32,353 nucleotides of DNA from DASYYE01 sp035946955. GTDB lineage: Bacteria; Actinomycetota; Actinomycetes; Streptosporangiales; Streptosporangiaceae. Location of the stretch: positions 1 to 32,353 of the forward strand of contig DASYYE010000304.1 in assembly GCA_035946955.1 (NCBI GenBank), written 5' to 3'. Shown here in pieces: positions 22,894-31,175 of this stretch (within the stretch, counting starts at the first letter, position 1; each line of letters starts with the position of its first letter). The notes below the pieces were generated by a model that was not told where the DNA came from, did no database searches, and was given only the letters and a program-made list of their open reading frames with translations. The position numbers and the translations under genes were made by a program.

Positions 22894-24885
22894 TCATCCC
22901 TGGACGTGTCGGTACACCAGCACGTTGTCGTGACCTATGTCGTACAGGTAGGCGAAGCGGAACCCGGTGTCGTGCAGGTAGTTCAGGACGAATGCCTGGT
23001 CACTCGGGTTGCGCTTCCATACCACTGCCCACCCGATGTGCATCCGGGCAGCGTCCTGCCTGGCAGCCGCGATTTCTCCGGCGGTGAGGTCCAGGTAGCC
23101 GCGTGCGATGGCCGCGGATGGCTGGTGCGGGTTGTAGACGCACCCGGTCAGGTTCCACGGGCAGGTCGGCACCGTCTGGTGCTGCAGGAAGATCAGGTCT
23201 GAGTAGAACGGGTGCCTGCGGAGGGCATTGACCGTGTTGTTGGGCACCCGGGCTGTGTAGGCGATGCCCCGGGGGTGGTTGTCCTCGGTGGCCATGACGA
23301 GTGCCTGCGGGAAGTAGGGCACCCCCCACACGGGTATGCCGCCACGCAGGCCGAACGGGATGTCGACCACGGCCGAACTCGAGCGGTCCGCGCTGATCAG
23401 CCTGTCCACGCCCGCGTAGCTGGTCGGCATCTTCCCCACTTTGGGGGTGCCGGAATAGCCGAGTTCGAGCAGTGCGAGGACAGCCACCGCGGCAATCAGT
23501 GGCAGCTTGTACCGCAGTTGCTTGCGCCGCGCCAGCCAGTCCACGGCCGCGCCGGCCAGCAGGGCCGCTGGCAGCAGGCCCAGGATCGCCAGGCGGTCGG
23601 CCTCGCGGAAGCTGGACAGCCCGGGGATCCGGACGAACCAGGTGTAGGGCATCAGGTCCGAGACCCGCACCCCGTTCCACACCGAGGCGAGCGGCAGGTA
23701 CTGGACCCTGCCTACCCACAGCGAGGCACCCAGCGCGAGCACGGCGCACCCCAGCCACATCGCAGCGAGCAGCCGGGTGCTGCGCCGCCGCCACAACGCG
23801 ACGATGCCGGCCACCGCCAGCACGGTGAGCAGGGTGCCGAACATCGGCATGCCCTCGTTGTCCCGGCTGTGCAGGAACGGGCTCGCGAGTACGCCGAGCC
23901 CGAAGTCCGCCACCCGGGGCGTGGGTGTGAACATGCCGGGCAGGCCTATCCCGTACTGCTTGTAGGACACCGCCAGCGTGCTGGCTGGGATTGCCAGGCC
24001 GCCAACGCCGATCTCCTGCACCATGGCGATGATCTGGGGGATCGCCAGCACGCTCCCGGTCGCCACGGCGACGGTGGCTGCACGCACCTTCGGCCATCCG
24101 GGGTGCCACACCAGCCACGGCACCAGGGCCAGTGCGGTGACGATCGCCGCCAGCACCGCAGACTCCTGGTCGGTGAGTACAGCCGCCCCCATGACCAGGC
24201 CCAAGGTGACACCTTGCCGGGGCCCCGGTGCGCGGCGGAGCCGCACGGAGGCTTCCAGGGCCAGCGGCAGGAACAGTGCCCCGGCGGCGATGTTCACGTG
24301 GTACCAGTCCTGCTGCGTGAGCATTGCGGACAGCCCGAAGAACGCGCCAGCCGCGACCGCCCCGGTGGTCGTGGACAGCCACAGCCTGGCCACGCGGTAG
24401 CAGGCGTAGCACAGCAGGCCGGGGATGAGCGTCACCAGCAGGTTGTAGGACGCGCTGGGCCCAAAGACGAGGGTGACCGGGGTGAGCAGCAGGCCCGGCA
24501 GCGGCATGAGGGTGTGGAACCCGAGGTCCACGCCGACCGGGGCTGCCATATGCGGGGTGAACCAGGGGTTGCCCAGGTGGGTGACCTGGTGCGCCACCCA
24601 CCAGAACCCCCACACGTAGGCCGCGGAGTCGCGCGACTCCGGCAGTGAGCCCGTCAGGTAGGTCGCGCGCGGCCAGGTCAGCGCCACCCCAGCGGCCAGG
24701 AAGCCCAGGAGGATGGCGGCCTGCTGGCCGGCGTGTGAGGACAGGGCGTGCCGCAGGTGCGGCAGGACTGCCCGGTGCCACCAGGCAGGCTTGACGCCCG
24801 TGGCCGCCCTGCCGCCCGGCGCGGGTGGGGTGTCTTGGGAGGGTGGTGCGTCCGGGGAGGGTGCCGGCCCTGCGGCCCGTTCCAT
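22894..24885 (-). CDS. large polytopic membrane protein, GT-C glycosyltransferase-like (paralogue 2)
   Basis: About 663 residues and clearly homologous along its length to the next gene: TWPRATYLTGSLPESRDS, VWGFWWVAHQVTHLGNPWF, FHTLMPLPGLLLTPVTLVFG, VLTDQESAVLA, MPYTWFVRIPGLSSFREADR and VDIPFGLRGGIPVWG. The two may result from tandem duplication. The C-terminal third is soluble and has several cysteines (TCPWNLTGCVYN) absent from paralogue 1. The start is placed at ATG 24885, after GAGGTGAG; it gives MERAAG, parallel to MERSAS in the paralogue. A longer frame begins at 25008 but adds only low-complexity sequence. The gap to paralogue 1 is 126 bp. Function is unproven, as for paralogue 1. Confidence 0.75.
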   Translation of the reverse strand: MERAAGPAPSPDAPPSQDTPPAPGGRAATGVKPAWWHRAVLPHLRHALSSHAGQQAAILLGFLAAGVALTWPRATYLTGSLPESRDSAAYVWGFWWVAHQVTHLGNPWFTPHMAAPVGVDLGFHTLMPLPGLLLTPVTLVFGPSASYNLLVTLIPGLLCYACYRVARLWLSTTTGAVAAGAFFGLSAMLTQQDWYHVNIAAGALFLPLALEASVRLRRAPGPRQGVTLGLVMGAAVLTDQESAVLAAIVTALALVPWLVWHPGWPKVRAATVAVATGSVLAIPQIIAMVQEIGVGGLAIPASTLAVSYKQYGIGLPGMFTPTPRVADFGLGVLASPFLHSRDNEGMPMFGTLLTVLAVAGIVALWRRRSTRLLAAMWLGCAVLALGASLWVGRVQYLPLASVWNGVRVSDLMPYTWFVRIPGLSSFREADRLAILGLLPAALLAGAAVDWLARRKQLRYKLPLIAAVAVLALLELGYSGTPKVGKMPTSYAGVDRLISADRSSSAVVDIPFGLRGGIPVWGVPYFPQALVMATEDNHPRGIAYTARVPNNTVNALRRHPFYSDLIFLQHQTVPTCPWNLTGCVYNPHQPSAAIARGYLDLTAGEIAAARQDAARMHIGWAVVWKRNPSDQAFVLNYLHDTGFRFAYLYDIGHDNVLVYRHVQG

Positions 24886-25230
24886 CAGCTCACCTCGCCC
24901 AGGATGCGTGACGTTGTGCCCGCCCCCGCGGCTCCCGCATGACTGGCGTGTGGCCCTGGGGGCGGCCTGCGGCCCTGCTGGCCGGTGAGGGCTGTGGCCC
25001 GCTGGCATGGCGAAGACCTCATGCTATCGGGACTGCCGGCCATCGGCTCACGCTCTCGCAAGCCTTGCGTACCAGTGGGTATCACCTAATGGATAGGTTC
25101 CACAACGGAAAGTAGTCACTGTTGGCCCCTGTTGGCCGGCGGATGGGGCACGTGAGGTTTCTGTGAGTTTCGGGGCAGATCATCGGGGCATGTCCGTCGT
25201 ATCCGGTTGCGCGGGCGGGGCACGCAGGGG
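24886..25230. other. divergent intergenic region between the GT-C-like gene and the RsbW-like gene
   Basis: About 345 bp between the minus-strand start at 24885 and the plus-strand start at 25231. It must carry promoters for both directions. A more AT-rich patch (25070-25120, containing CACCTAATGGATAGG and AACGGAAAGTAG) is the best place for them, but I cannot assign hexamers. No RNA or small gene is recognised. Confidence 0.4.
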
Positions 25231-25797
25231 GTGAGAGCCGCGAGCGAGGTCGTGTTTCCTTGCGCGCCGGCGAGCGTCAGTGCCGCGCGCTGGCGCCTTG
25301 CTGCCGACCTGCGTAAGGCGGGCATCGCCGAATCCGTCGTGGGGGACGCCTCGCTGGTGGTCAGCGAGTTGCTGAGCAACGCCATCCGGCACGCGCGGCC
25401 GCTGCCCGGCTCGACCGTGTACGTGCGGTGGGCACTGACCGACGGCTGGCTTGAAGTCTCGGTGGGAGACGGCGGTGCGAACACCCACCCCCGGGCAGAG
25501 CACCCGTCCCTGTCCTCGCTCGGCGGGCGCGGCCTGGCCATCGTCGAGCACCTGTGCCGGAACTGGGGTGTGGAGACCAACGGCCACGGCACCACCGTAT
25601 GGGCGGTCCTCGCGGCGCCCTGCTGTCGGCCGGAGGAGTTCAACGTAGGCCACTCGGAGCTCAATGGGAATGGTTCTCGTACCCGCCCACACCACAGGCC
25701 ACAGACGCGCCCCAGCCAGCACTTAGGCCACGCGCTGGCCTCGCCTGCGTGCGCGTGTGGGGGGAGCGTATGGCCGGGCGGTGGCCGCGACCGGTAG
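25231..25797 (+). CDS. RsbW-like anti-sigma factor / serine kinase (HATPase_c_2 domain)
   Basis: A GHKL ATPase domain of about 120 residues: VVSELLSNAIRHARP is the N box, VSVGDGGAN the G1 box and GGRGLAIVEHLC the G2 box. Such proteins bind a sigma factor and phosphorylate a STAS antagonist, and the STAS gene follows after only 9 bp. A basic, low-complexity tail of about 55 residues (GSRTRPHHRPQTRPSQ and on) extends past the domain and is unusual. The start is uncertain: GTG 25231 is used; TTG 25207 (longer) and GTG 25249 (shorter) are possible, and none has a good ribosome site. No sigma factor gene is in the window. Confidence 0.85.
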   Translation: MRAASEVVFPCAPASVSAARWRLAADLRKAGIAESVVGDASLVVSELLSNAIRHARPLPGSTVYVRWALTDGWLEVSVGDGGANTHPRAEHPSLSSLGGRGLAIVEHLCRNWGVETNGHGTTVWAVLAAPCCRPEEFNVGHSELNGNGSRTRPHHRPQTRPSQHLGHALASPACACGGSVWPGGGRDR

Positions 25798-25806
25798 GGT
25801 TCGGAC

Positions 25807-26145
25807 GTGGAGCTCAAGGTGTCGCGACGGTCTGATGGTGACCGCACAGTCCTTGCCCTCGCTGGTGAGATCGACCTCTACACCGCGCCGCGGCTGCAGA
25901 CCGAGTTGACCGCCGCGTTGGCTGGCACTGACCCGGCGCGGCTGGTGATTGACATGTCGGCCGTTGAGTTCTGCGATTCCACTGGCATGAACGTGCTGCT
26001 GGCCGCGCACCGTCTCGCGTGCGAACGCGGCGGCGAGCTGGCGCTGGCGGCACCGCGGGCGGGAGTGCGGAAGATCCTCGAGGTCACTGGCCTGCAGTCG
26101 GTCTTCACCGTCCACGATGACGTCGCCGGAGTAACCGGCCCCTAG
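25807..26145 (+). CDS. STAS-domain anti-sigma factor antagonist (RsbV/SpoIIAA-like)
   Basis: A 112-residue single STAS domain. It contains LALAGEIDLYTAPRLQTEL (strand 2 and helix 1), RLVIDMSAVEFCDSTGMNVL with the phosphorylatable S58 in DSTG, and a helical C-terminal half. When unphosphorylated, such proteins bind the partner ATPase and free its sigma factor. Adjacent to the RsbW-like gene, the two form a complete partner-switch pair. The GTG at 25807 follows a weak TAGGG. A cysteine directly before the DST motif (C56) is noted but not rare. Confidence 0.93.
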   Translation: MELKVSRRSDGDRTVLALAGEIDLYTAPRLQTELTAALAGTDPARLVIDMSAVEFCDSTGMNVLLAAHRLACERGGELALAAPRAGVRKILEVTGLQSVFTVHDDVAGVTGP

Positions 26146-26164
26146 GGGGTGTCCCACTAGCCTC

Positions 26165-26878
26165 ATGCCCGAGCCCAGTGACGTGGCCGTGGTCATCCCG
26201 GCCAAAAATGAGTCGGACCGGGTCAAGGCCACCGTGGCGGGTGCCGCCTCGCTGCCCGGGGTGGACCTGGTGGTGGTGGTCGACGACGGGTCCAGGGACG
26301 ACACAGCGACGGTCGCCGAGGGCGCCGGAGCGGTGGTGGTCCGCCACTCACGCACCCGCGGCAAAGCCGCGGCCATGGAGACCGGCGCCGAGGCCGTCCG
26401 GCTGCTGGAACGCAATGACGGCCGGGTAAGCCCCCGCCACCTGCTCTTCCTGGACGCTGACCTCGCCGAGACCGCCGCCGAGGCCGGGCCGCTCGCTGGA
26501 CCCGTCCGGGCTGGCGACGCCGACATGACCATCGCGGTGTTCAAGGACCGCGTGAAGAAGGGCGGTCACGGCTTCGTCGTCGGGCTGTCTGGCGCGGGGA
26601 TCGAGCGCGCCACCGGCTGGCGCCCAGCCCAGCCGCTCAATGGGCAGCGGTGCCTGACCCGTTCCGCCTTCGAGGCCGCCCGCCCGCTCGCGCCGGGCTT
26701 CGGCGCGGAGACTGCCCTCACGATCGACCTGCTCTGCCACGGCATGCGTGTCACCGAGGTGGAGGTCGCGATGGGCCACCGGGCCACCGGCGGCGACTGG
26801 CGGTCCCAGCTGCACCGCGCCCGCCAGTTCACCGATGTCGCGCGGGCCCTGCTGGCTCGCAGGGGCCGCCGGTGCTGA
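26165..26878 (+). CDS. family 2 glycosyltransferase
   Basis: A cytoplasmic GT-A fold enzyme that transfers sugar from a nucleotide donor. VAVVIPAKNESDRV opens the Rossmann-like domain, VVDDGSRDDTA follows, and LLFLDADLAET supplies the DxD metal site. The domain continues through GWRPAQPLNGQRCLTR and FGAETALTIDLL, typical of dolichyl-/polyprenyl-phosphate sugar synthases and glucosyl-3-phosphoglycerate synthase relatives. The 237 residues have no membrane helix. The MptA/B-like gene overlaps its end by 7 bp, so a role in making or using the lipid-linked sugar donor for that enzyme is attractive but inferred. The ATG at 26165 lies 19 bp after the STAS gene. Confidence 0.88.
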   Translation: MPEPSDVAVVIPAKNESDRVKATVAGAASLPGVDLVVVVDDGSRDDTATVAEGAGAVVVRHSRTRGKAAAMETGAEAVRLLERNDGRVSPRHLLFLDADLAETAAEAGPLAGPVRAGDADMTIAVFKDRVKKGGHGFVVGLSGAGIERATGWRPAQPLNGQRCLTRSAFEAARPLAPGFGAETALTIDLLCHGMRVTEVEVAMGHRATGGDWRSQLHRARQFTDVARALLARRGRRC

Positions 26879-28533
26879 CAGGTGCCCTAGGGCACGTCAG
26901 TGGGCCCGGCCTGGGCCGTACTGGCCTGGCTGCCACATCGGCCAGCATCGGGCTGACCTTCGCCGTGGCCGTGGCCGGCCCGTCGGTGATGGAACCCGGC
27001 CTGCCTGGCCGTCCTGGCCAGCCGCCGTGGTCGCTCGGCCTGGCCATCTCGCCGTACCTGGCGGTGGCGCTGACCGCCGCCGCGCTCGCGGCCGGCGCGG
27101 CTGGGCTCGGCATGTGCCTGTATGCCGCCCGGCGGGGCTGGACCGTCCCCCCATGGGCACTGCTGGCCGCGGGGGTGTCCGCCGCAGCGCTGCTGGCGCT
27201 GGTGCAGCCGTTCGGCTCCTCGGACCACCTCAGCTATGCGGCCTACGGCCGGATGGTGGTGACCGGCCACGACCCCTACACCACCACCCCGTGGGAGCTG
27301 GCCCGCGCCGGTGACCCGGTGGCGCGGGCGGTGCAGGACTGGAAGAACAGCCCATCGGTCTACGGGCCCCTCGCCACCGGCCTGCAGGCGCTTGCCTCGC
27401 TGGCCGGGGGGGACTCCGCGCGGCTCACCGTGTTCGTGGTGTCGCTGATCAACGCCGCCGCGTTCGCTGGGACCGGCCTGCTGCTGCACTGGCTCGCCCG
27501 GGGCAGCCGCCAGCGGCAGTTGCGGGCCGGACTGCTGTGGACGCTCAACCCGCTGCTGCTGCAGGTGCTCGTCGCTGGCGCGCACGTTGACAGCCAGGCC
27601 CTGTTCTTCGCCGTTGCCGCCGTATGCCTGTTCGCCGTGGCGTTGCGTAGCGCCGGCAGGTGCCCGGCCGCACCCATCCGATTCGCGGCCGCAGCGGGTG
27701 CGGGGGCTACGGCCGGCCTCGCCGCTGCCGTCAAGGTGTCCTTCGTCCTGCTCGCGGTGGGGCTAGGCGCGGCGGCGCTGCTGGCTTGGTGGCCGAGGAC
27801 CACGCCGGAAGACCGAGCCCGGTGGCGTGTGCCCGGGTTGTGGATAGCGCTGGGGGGCCTGGCGGCTGGGCTGGTGGTGGCCGGGACTGTCGGGCTCATC
27901 CCCTGGGGAATCCGCCCGCTGAGTACGGCCCTGCATGCTGGCAGTTACGTCTCCATCGGCTCACCGTGGCGGGCGGTCAGGTCGGCGCTGCGCCTCGCGA
28001 TCCGCAGTGAGTCAGCAGCGGACAACGCCGTCAAGGTGGGGGCGCTCCTGCTCGCAGCCGTGGTCGCCGTACTGTTCGCCCGGCCTCTCGCGGACCTCGC
28101 TCGTCAAGTGCGGCGGGGACAGATGGGGTCTGCGGTCGAGCCAGTCAGCCCGGCGGTGCTCGCGGGTGCGTGTGTGTTCGTGGCCGGATTCGCGTGGCTG
28201 GTGGCCTGGCCCTATGTGCTGCCGTGGTACGACGCCCTGGCCTGGGCTCCGCTCGCCATCCTGCCGTGGCTGCCGCAGCCGTGGGCCAGCCTCGACGGGC
28301 TGCTGCTCACCCGCACCGCCGCTCTCGCGTTCGGCTACCTGCCCGCACGGGGGATCACGATGCCCGCGGGACTCGGCTGGCTGGAGTCCGTGGTCAGGAC
28401 CGGCGTGACCCCGGCGGTACTGCTCGGGGTCACCGTGGTGCTGGTGGTCAAGCTCTGGCCAACGCGGCCCTGGCGGCGGGTTCCGGCTCCCTGGCACGGG
28501 CAGGCGTTGCGGGCTGGCACGATGAAGCCATGA
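26872..28533 (+). CDS. polyprenol-phosphomannose-dependent alpha-(1->6)-mannosyltransferase-like protein (MptA/B type)
   Basis: An integral membrane GT-C enzyme of about 553 residues with 12 or more hydrophobic helices. The extracytoplasmic loop motif SDHLSYAAYGRMVVTGHDPY is characteristic of the MptA/MptB group, as is NSPSVYGPLATGLQALASL. In mycobacteria and corynebacteria these enzymes extend the mannan core of lipomannan. The GTG at 26872 (VLTGALGH) overlaps the GT2 stop by 7 bp and is preferred; the frame is open further upstream, but that part only shadows the GT2 gene. Its stop overlaps pheA by 4 bp. The acceptor glycan in this organism is unknown, and lipomannan is only an analogy. Confidence 0.87.
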   Translation: MLTGALGHVSGPGLGRTGLAATSASIGLTFAVAVAGPSVMEPGLPGRPGQPPWSLGLAISPYLAVALTAAALAAGAAGLGMCLYAARRGWTVPPWALLAAGVSAAALLALVQPFGSSDHLSYAAYGRMVVTGHDPYTTTPWELARAGDPVARAVQDWKNSPSVYGPLATGLQALASLAGGDSARLTVFVVSLINAAAFAGTGLLLHWLARGSRQRQLRAGLLWTLNPLLLQVLVAGAHVDSQALFFAVAAVCLFAVALRSAGRCPAAPIRFAAAAGAGATAGLAAAVKVSFVLLAVGLGAAALLAWWPRTTPEDRARWRVPGLWIALGGLAAGLVVAGTVGLIPWGIRPLSTALHAGSYVSIGSPWRAVRSALRLAIRSESAADNAVKVGALLLAAVVAVLFARPLADLARQVRRGQMGSAVEPVSPAVLAGACVFVAGFAWLVAWPYVLPWYDALAWAPLAILPWLPQPWASLDGLLLTRTAALAFGYLPARGITMPAGLGWLESVVRTGVTPAVLLGVTVVLVVKLWPTRPWRRVPAPWHGQALRAGTMKP

Positions 28534-29453
28534 CCCAGCGATACGCCTATCTCGGCCCCGAAGGCACCTTCACCGAGGCTGCGCTCAGCTCGTTCGACCC
28601 GGGGGCAGCGCCGGCCGCGGTGCCCTACCCCAGCATCGCCGCCACGCTGGACGCGGTGCGGTCGGGCGAGGCGGACCTGGCCATCGTGCCGATCGAGAGT
28701 TCGGTCGAGGGGGCGGTCACCGCGACCCTGGACGAGCTGGCCACCGGGGCGGAGCTGGCGATCCGGGCGGAGGTAGTGCTGCCCGTGACCTTCGCGCTGC
28801 TGAGCGCCCCCGGGGCCACGACGGAGGACATCACGTCCGTGGGTGGCCACCCGCAGGCACAGGCACAGTGCCGCCGGTGGCTGGCCTCCCACCTGCCCAC
28901 GGCGGGCTGGCAGCCGGTGGAGTCCAATGCCGAGGCAGCACGCCAGGTGGCGGAGGGCAAGCTCGACGCCGCCCTGGCCGGGGCGTTCGCCGCTGACCGC
29001 TACGGGCTCGCCGTGCTGGTCCCCGATGTCAGTGACACCTCGGACGCGGTGACCCGCTTCGTGGTGGTGGGTCCGCCCGGCCCGGTGCCCGCACGCACCG
29101 GAGCCGACCGCACCTCACTTGTGACGTTCCTGCGAGAAGACCACGCGGGCGCCCTGGTCGAGTTGCTGACGGAGTTCGCGGTGCGCGGCATCAACCTCAG
29201 CCGCATCGAGTCCCGGCCTACCGGTGATGGCTTGGGCAAATACTGCTTCTCCATCGACTGTGAGGGCCATCTGGACGACGCCCGGGTCGGTGAGGCACTC
29301 ATGGGCTTGCGCCGGGTCTGCACGGATGTGAGGTTCCTGGGCAGCTACCCGCGTCAGGACGGCGGCACCGCACAGGTCCGGCCCGGCACTTCCGACGCCG
29401 AGTTCGCCTCCGCAGCGGCCTGGCTGGGCCGTCTGCGGTACGGCCGCGTCTAA
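28530..29453 (+). CDS. pheA: prephenate dehydratase
   Basis: Converts prephenate to phenylpyruvate in phenylalanine synthesis, with feedback control through an ACT domain. The 307-residue protein starts MTQRYAYLGPEGTFTEAAL. The catalytic domain has LAIVPIESSVEGAVTATLD, and later SDAVTRFVVVG (the conserved Thr-Arg-Phe). The ACT domain (about 190-275) has TSLVTFLREDHAGALVELL and the ESRP motif in GINLSRIESRP, the phenylalanine-binding site. The ATG overlaps the mannosyltransferase stop by 4 bp (ATGA), so it is probably translated from the envelope-glycan transcript. It ends convergently 22 bp from bpa. Confidence 0.96.
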   Translation: MTQRYAYLGPEGTFTEAALSSFDPGAAPAAVPYPSIAATLDAVRSGEADLAIVPIESSVEGAVTATLDELATGAELAIRAEVVLPVTFALLSAPGATTEDITSVGGHPQAQAQCRRWLASHLPTAGWQPVESNAEAARQVAEGKLDAALAGAFAADRYGLAVLVPDVSDTSDAVTRFVVVGPPGPVPARTGADRTSLVTFLREDHAGALVELLTEFAVRGINLSRIESRPTGDGLGKYCFSIDCEGHLDDARVGEALMGLRRVCTDVRFLGSYPRQDGGTAQVRPGTSDAEFASAAAWLGRLRYGRV

Positions 29454-29475
29454 TCCCCCGGAGACCAGGCCCTGT

Positions 29476-30027
29476 TTACAGGTACGGGCCTGACGCGCGT
29501 GGCGGCTGCGGGGCGTCGTCGCTGGGGACGATCCCCGGCGGCAGTGCCCGCCGCATCTGCTCCAGTTGCGCCCGTGCTGCCATCTGCTGCGCGAACAAGG
29601 TGGTCTGGATGCCGTGGAACAGCCCTTCCAGCCAGCCGACCAGTTGTGCCTGAGCCACTCTGAGCTCAGCCTCGCTTGGAGTCTCCTCCTCGGCAAGCGG
29701 GAGGGACAGGCGCTCGAGTTCCGCCACCAGTTCCGGGGCCAGGCCCGCTTCCAGTTCTTTGATGGAGCTCTGGTGGATCGCACGCAGGCGTGCCCTGCTC
29801 TTCTCGTCGAGCGGAGCCGCGCGGACCTCTTCCAGGAGCTGGCGGATCATGCTGCCGATACGCATCACCTTGGCGGGCTGCTCCACCATCTCGACCACTG
29901 GCCGCTCGCCGCCCGGCTCGCCACCGCCGATCGCCATGCCGTCCGGCCCGACGACCACGATCCTGCCTGGTGCCGCACTGTCCGCGTCCGCGTCCGCTTC
30001 CGCCGCGCGGTTCATCTGATCACTCAT
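29476..30027 (-). CDS. bpa: bacterial proteasome activator Bpa (DUF2587)
   Basis: A ring-forming, ATP-independent activator of the 20S proteasome; in M. tuberculosis it feeds unfolded proteins such as HspR to the core. The 183-residue protein has a polar N-terminus, then a highly conserved helical core: VEQPAKVMRIGSMIRQLLEE, VRAAPLDEKSRARLR, IKELEAGLAPEL, and QLVGWLEGLFHGIQTTLFAQ. It ends GPYL, close to the GQYL of the M. tuberculosis protein, so the C-terminal Tyr-containing docking motif is kept. The ATG at 30027 is chosen because the longer frame (from 30240) is low complexity. No proteasome core genes are in the window, but their presence in the genome is implied. The quinone oxidoreductase gene lies directly upstream, as Rv3777 is near Rv3780. 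Confidence 0.95.
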   Translation of the reverse strand: MSDQMNRAAEADADADSAAPGRIVVVGPDGMAIGGGEPGGERPVVEMVEQPAKVMRIGSMIRQLLEEVRAAPLDEKSRARLRAIHQSSIKELEAGLAPELVAELERLSLPLAEEETPSEAELRVAQAQLVGWLEGLFHGIQTTLFAQQMAARAQLEQMRRALPPGIVPSDDAPQPPRASGPYL

Positions 30028-30098
30028 GATCCCAGTCTGTCCCCTCCCACGTCCTGCCATGAACACGGGCGTGCGCCGACACGCCCCCTGCGCGGCCG

Positions 30099-31088
30099 TC
30101 AGCAGACCCCCTCGTTCAGCAGGAGGATCTTGCCAATATGGGTGCCTTCCGCCATCAGCCGGTGCGCGTCCGCCACCTGCGTCATCGGCAGGCAGCGGTC
30201 CACCACCGGTACTACCTGCCCCGTGGCGAGCAGCGGCCACACCTGGTCACGGACGTCCACGACGATGCGGGCCTTCTCGCCCAGCGGGCGGGCGCGCAAC
30301 GTGGACGCGAAGATGGCGGCGCGCTTGCGCATCAGCAGCCCCAGGTCGAGGCCGGCCTGCGTGCCACCCCGGGTAGAGATCACGACCAGGCGCCCGCCCG
30401 TGGCAAGGGCTGCCATGTTCTTCTCGAAATAGGAGGCGCCCATGATGTCCAGGACCACGTCGGCGCCGCGCCCCGAAGTGAAGTCCTGCACCGCGGTGAC
30501 GAAGTCATCATCGGTGTAGGAGACCGCGAGGTCTGCGCCGAGTCCCCGGCACCGCTGGAGTTTCTCCTGGGTGCCGGCCGTGCACACCACCCTGGCACCG
30601 ATCGCTTTCGCGAGCTGGATCGCCATGCTCCCCACGCCCCCTGAGCCGCCGTGGACCAGCAGTGTCTCCCCGGGCTTCAGCCTGGCCATCGCGAACACGG
30701 TGGAGTAGACGGTGCACACGGCCTCAGGCAGCGCCGCGCCATTGACGAGGTTGACCCCTGGAGGGACCAGCAGGAGCTGGCGCTGGGGGACCGATACCAG
30801 GCCGGCGTAGCCGCCGCCCGCCAGCAAGGCGCACACCTCATCGCCTTCCCGCCAGCCAGTCACCCCGGAGCCGAGCCCCACGATCCTGCCCGAACACTCC
30901 AGCCCGGGGTACGGGGATGCACCTGGTGGCGGCGGGTAAACGCCTTGCCGCTGGAGCAGGTCCGCTGGGTTGACCCCGGCCGCGACAACCTGGACAAGAA
31001 CCTCGCGCTCCCCAGGGACAGGATCAGGAACGTCTGAGAGCTGGAGGACCTCGGGACCTCCGGGGCTGGTGATGACGACCGCTCGCAT
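30099..31088 (-). CDS. NAD(P)H:quinone oxidoreductase, zeta-crystallin-like MDR family
   Basis: A zinc-independent medium-chain dehydrogenase/reductase that reduces quinones or enoyl substrates with NAD(P)H. The 329 residues include MRAVVITSPGGPEVLQL, the GroES-like domain with AAGVNPADLLQRQGVYPPPPG, YPGLECSGRIVGLG, and the Rossmann motif LVHGGSGGVGSMAIQLAKA. The C-terminus HIGKILLLNEG is usual for the PIG3/QOR subgroup. The ATG at 31088 has AGGAG 7-8 nt upstream; the much longer open frame to 31610 is antisense to the next gene and is ignored. It is divergent from the EspI-like gene, with 87 bp between starts. Substrate is unknown. Confidence 0.93.
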   Translation of the reverse strand: MRAVVITSPGGPEVLQLSDVPDPVPGEREVLVQVVAAGVNPADLLQRQGVYPPPPGASPYPGLECSGRIVGLGSGVTGWREGDEVCALLAGGGYAGLVSVPQRQLLLVPPGVNLVNGAALPEAVCTVYSTVFAMARLKPGETLLVHGGSGGVGSMAIQLAKAIGARVVCTAGTQEKLQRCRGLGADLAVSYTDDDFVTAVQDFTSGRGADVVLDIMGASYFEKNMAALATGGRLVVISTRGGTQAGLDLGLLMRKRAAIFASTLRARPLGEKARIVVDVRDQVWPLLATGQVVPVVDRCLPMTQVADAHRLMAEGTHIGKILLLNEGVC

Positions 31089-31175
31089 AGGTGTTCTCCT
31101 GTCCAAGGCGTTCAATGGGGGTATACCACCGGCAGGGGAGTGCCGTAGTCCCTGCTGAGGATGATGGTGAGGTGA

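Noticed and set aside
23212..24648. 478-codon plus-strand open frame
   Set aside because: Antisense shadow of the second GT-C-like gene with low-complexity composition.
26650..26871. Extension of the MptA/B-like protein upstream to 26650
   Set aside because: This part overlaps the GT2 gene in another frame and encodes Arg/Pro-rich sequence; the GTG at 26872 precedes the hydrophobic domain and gives a usual 7-bp overlap.
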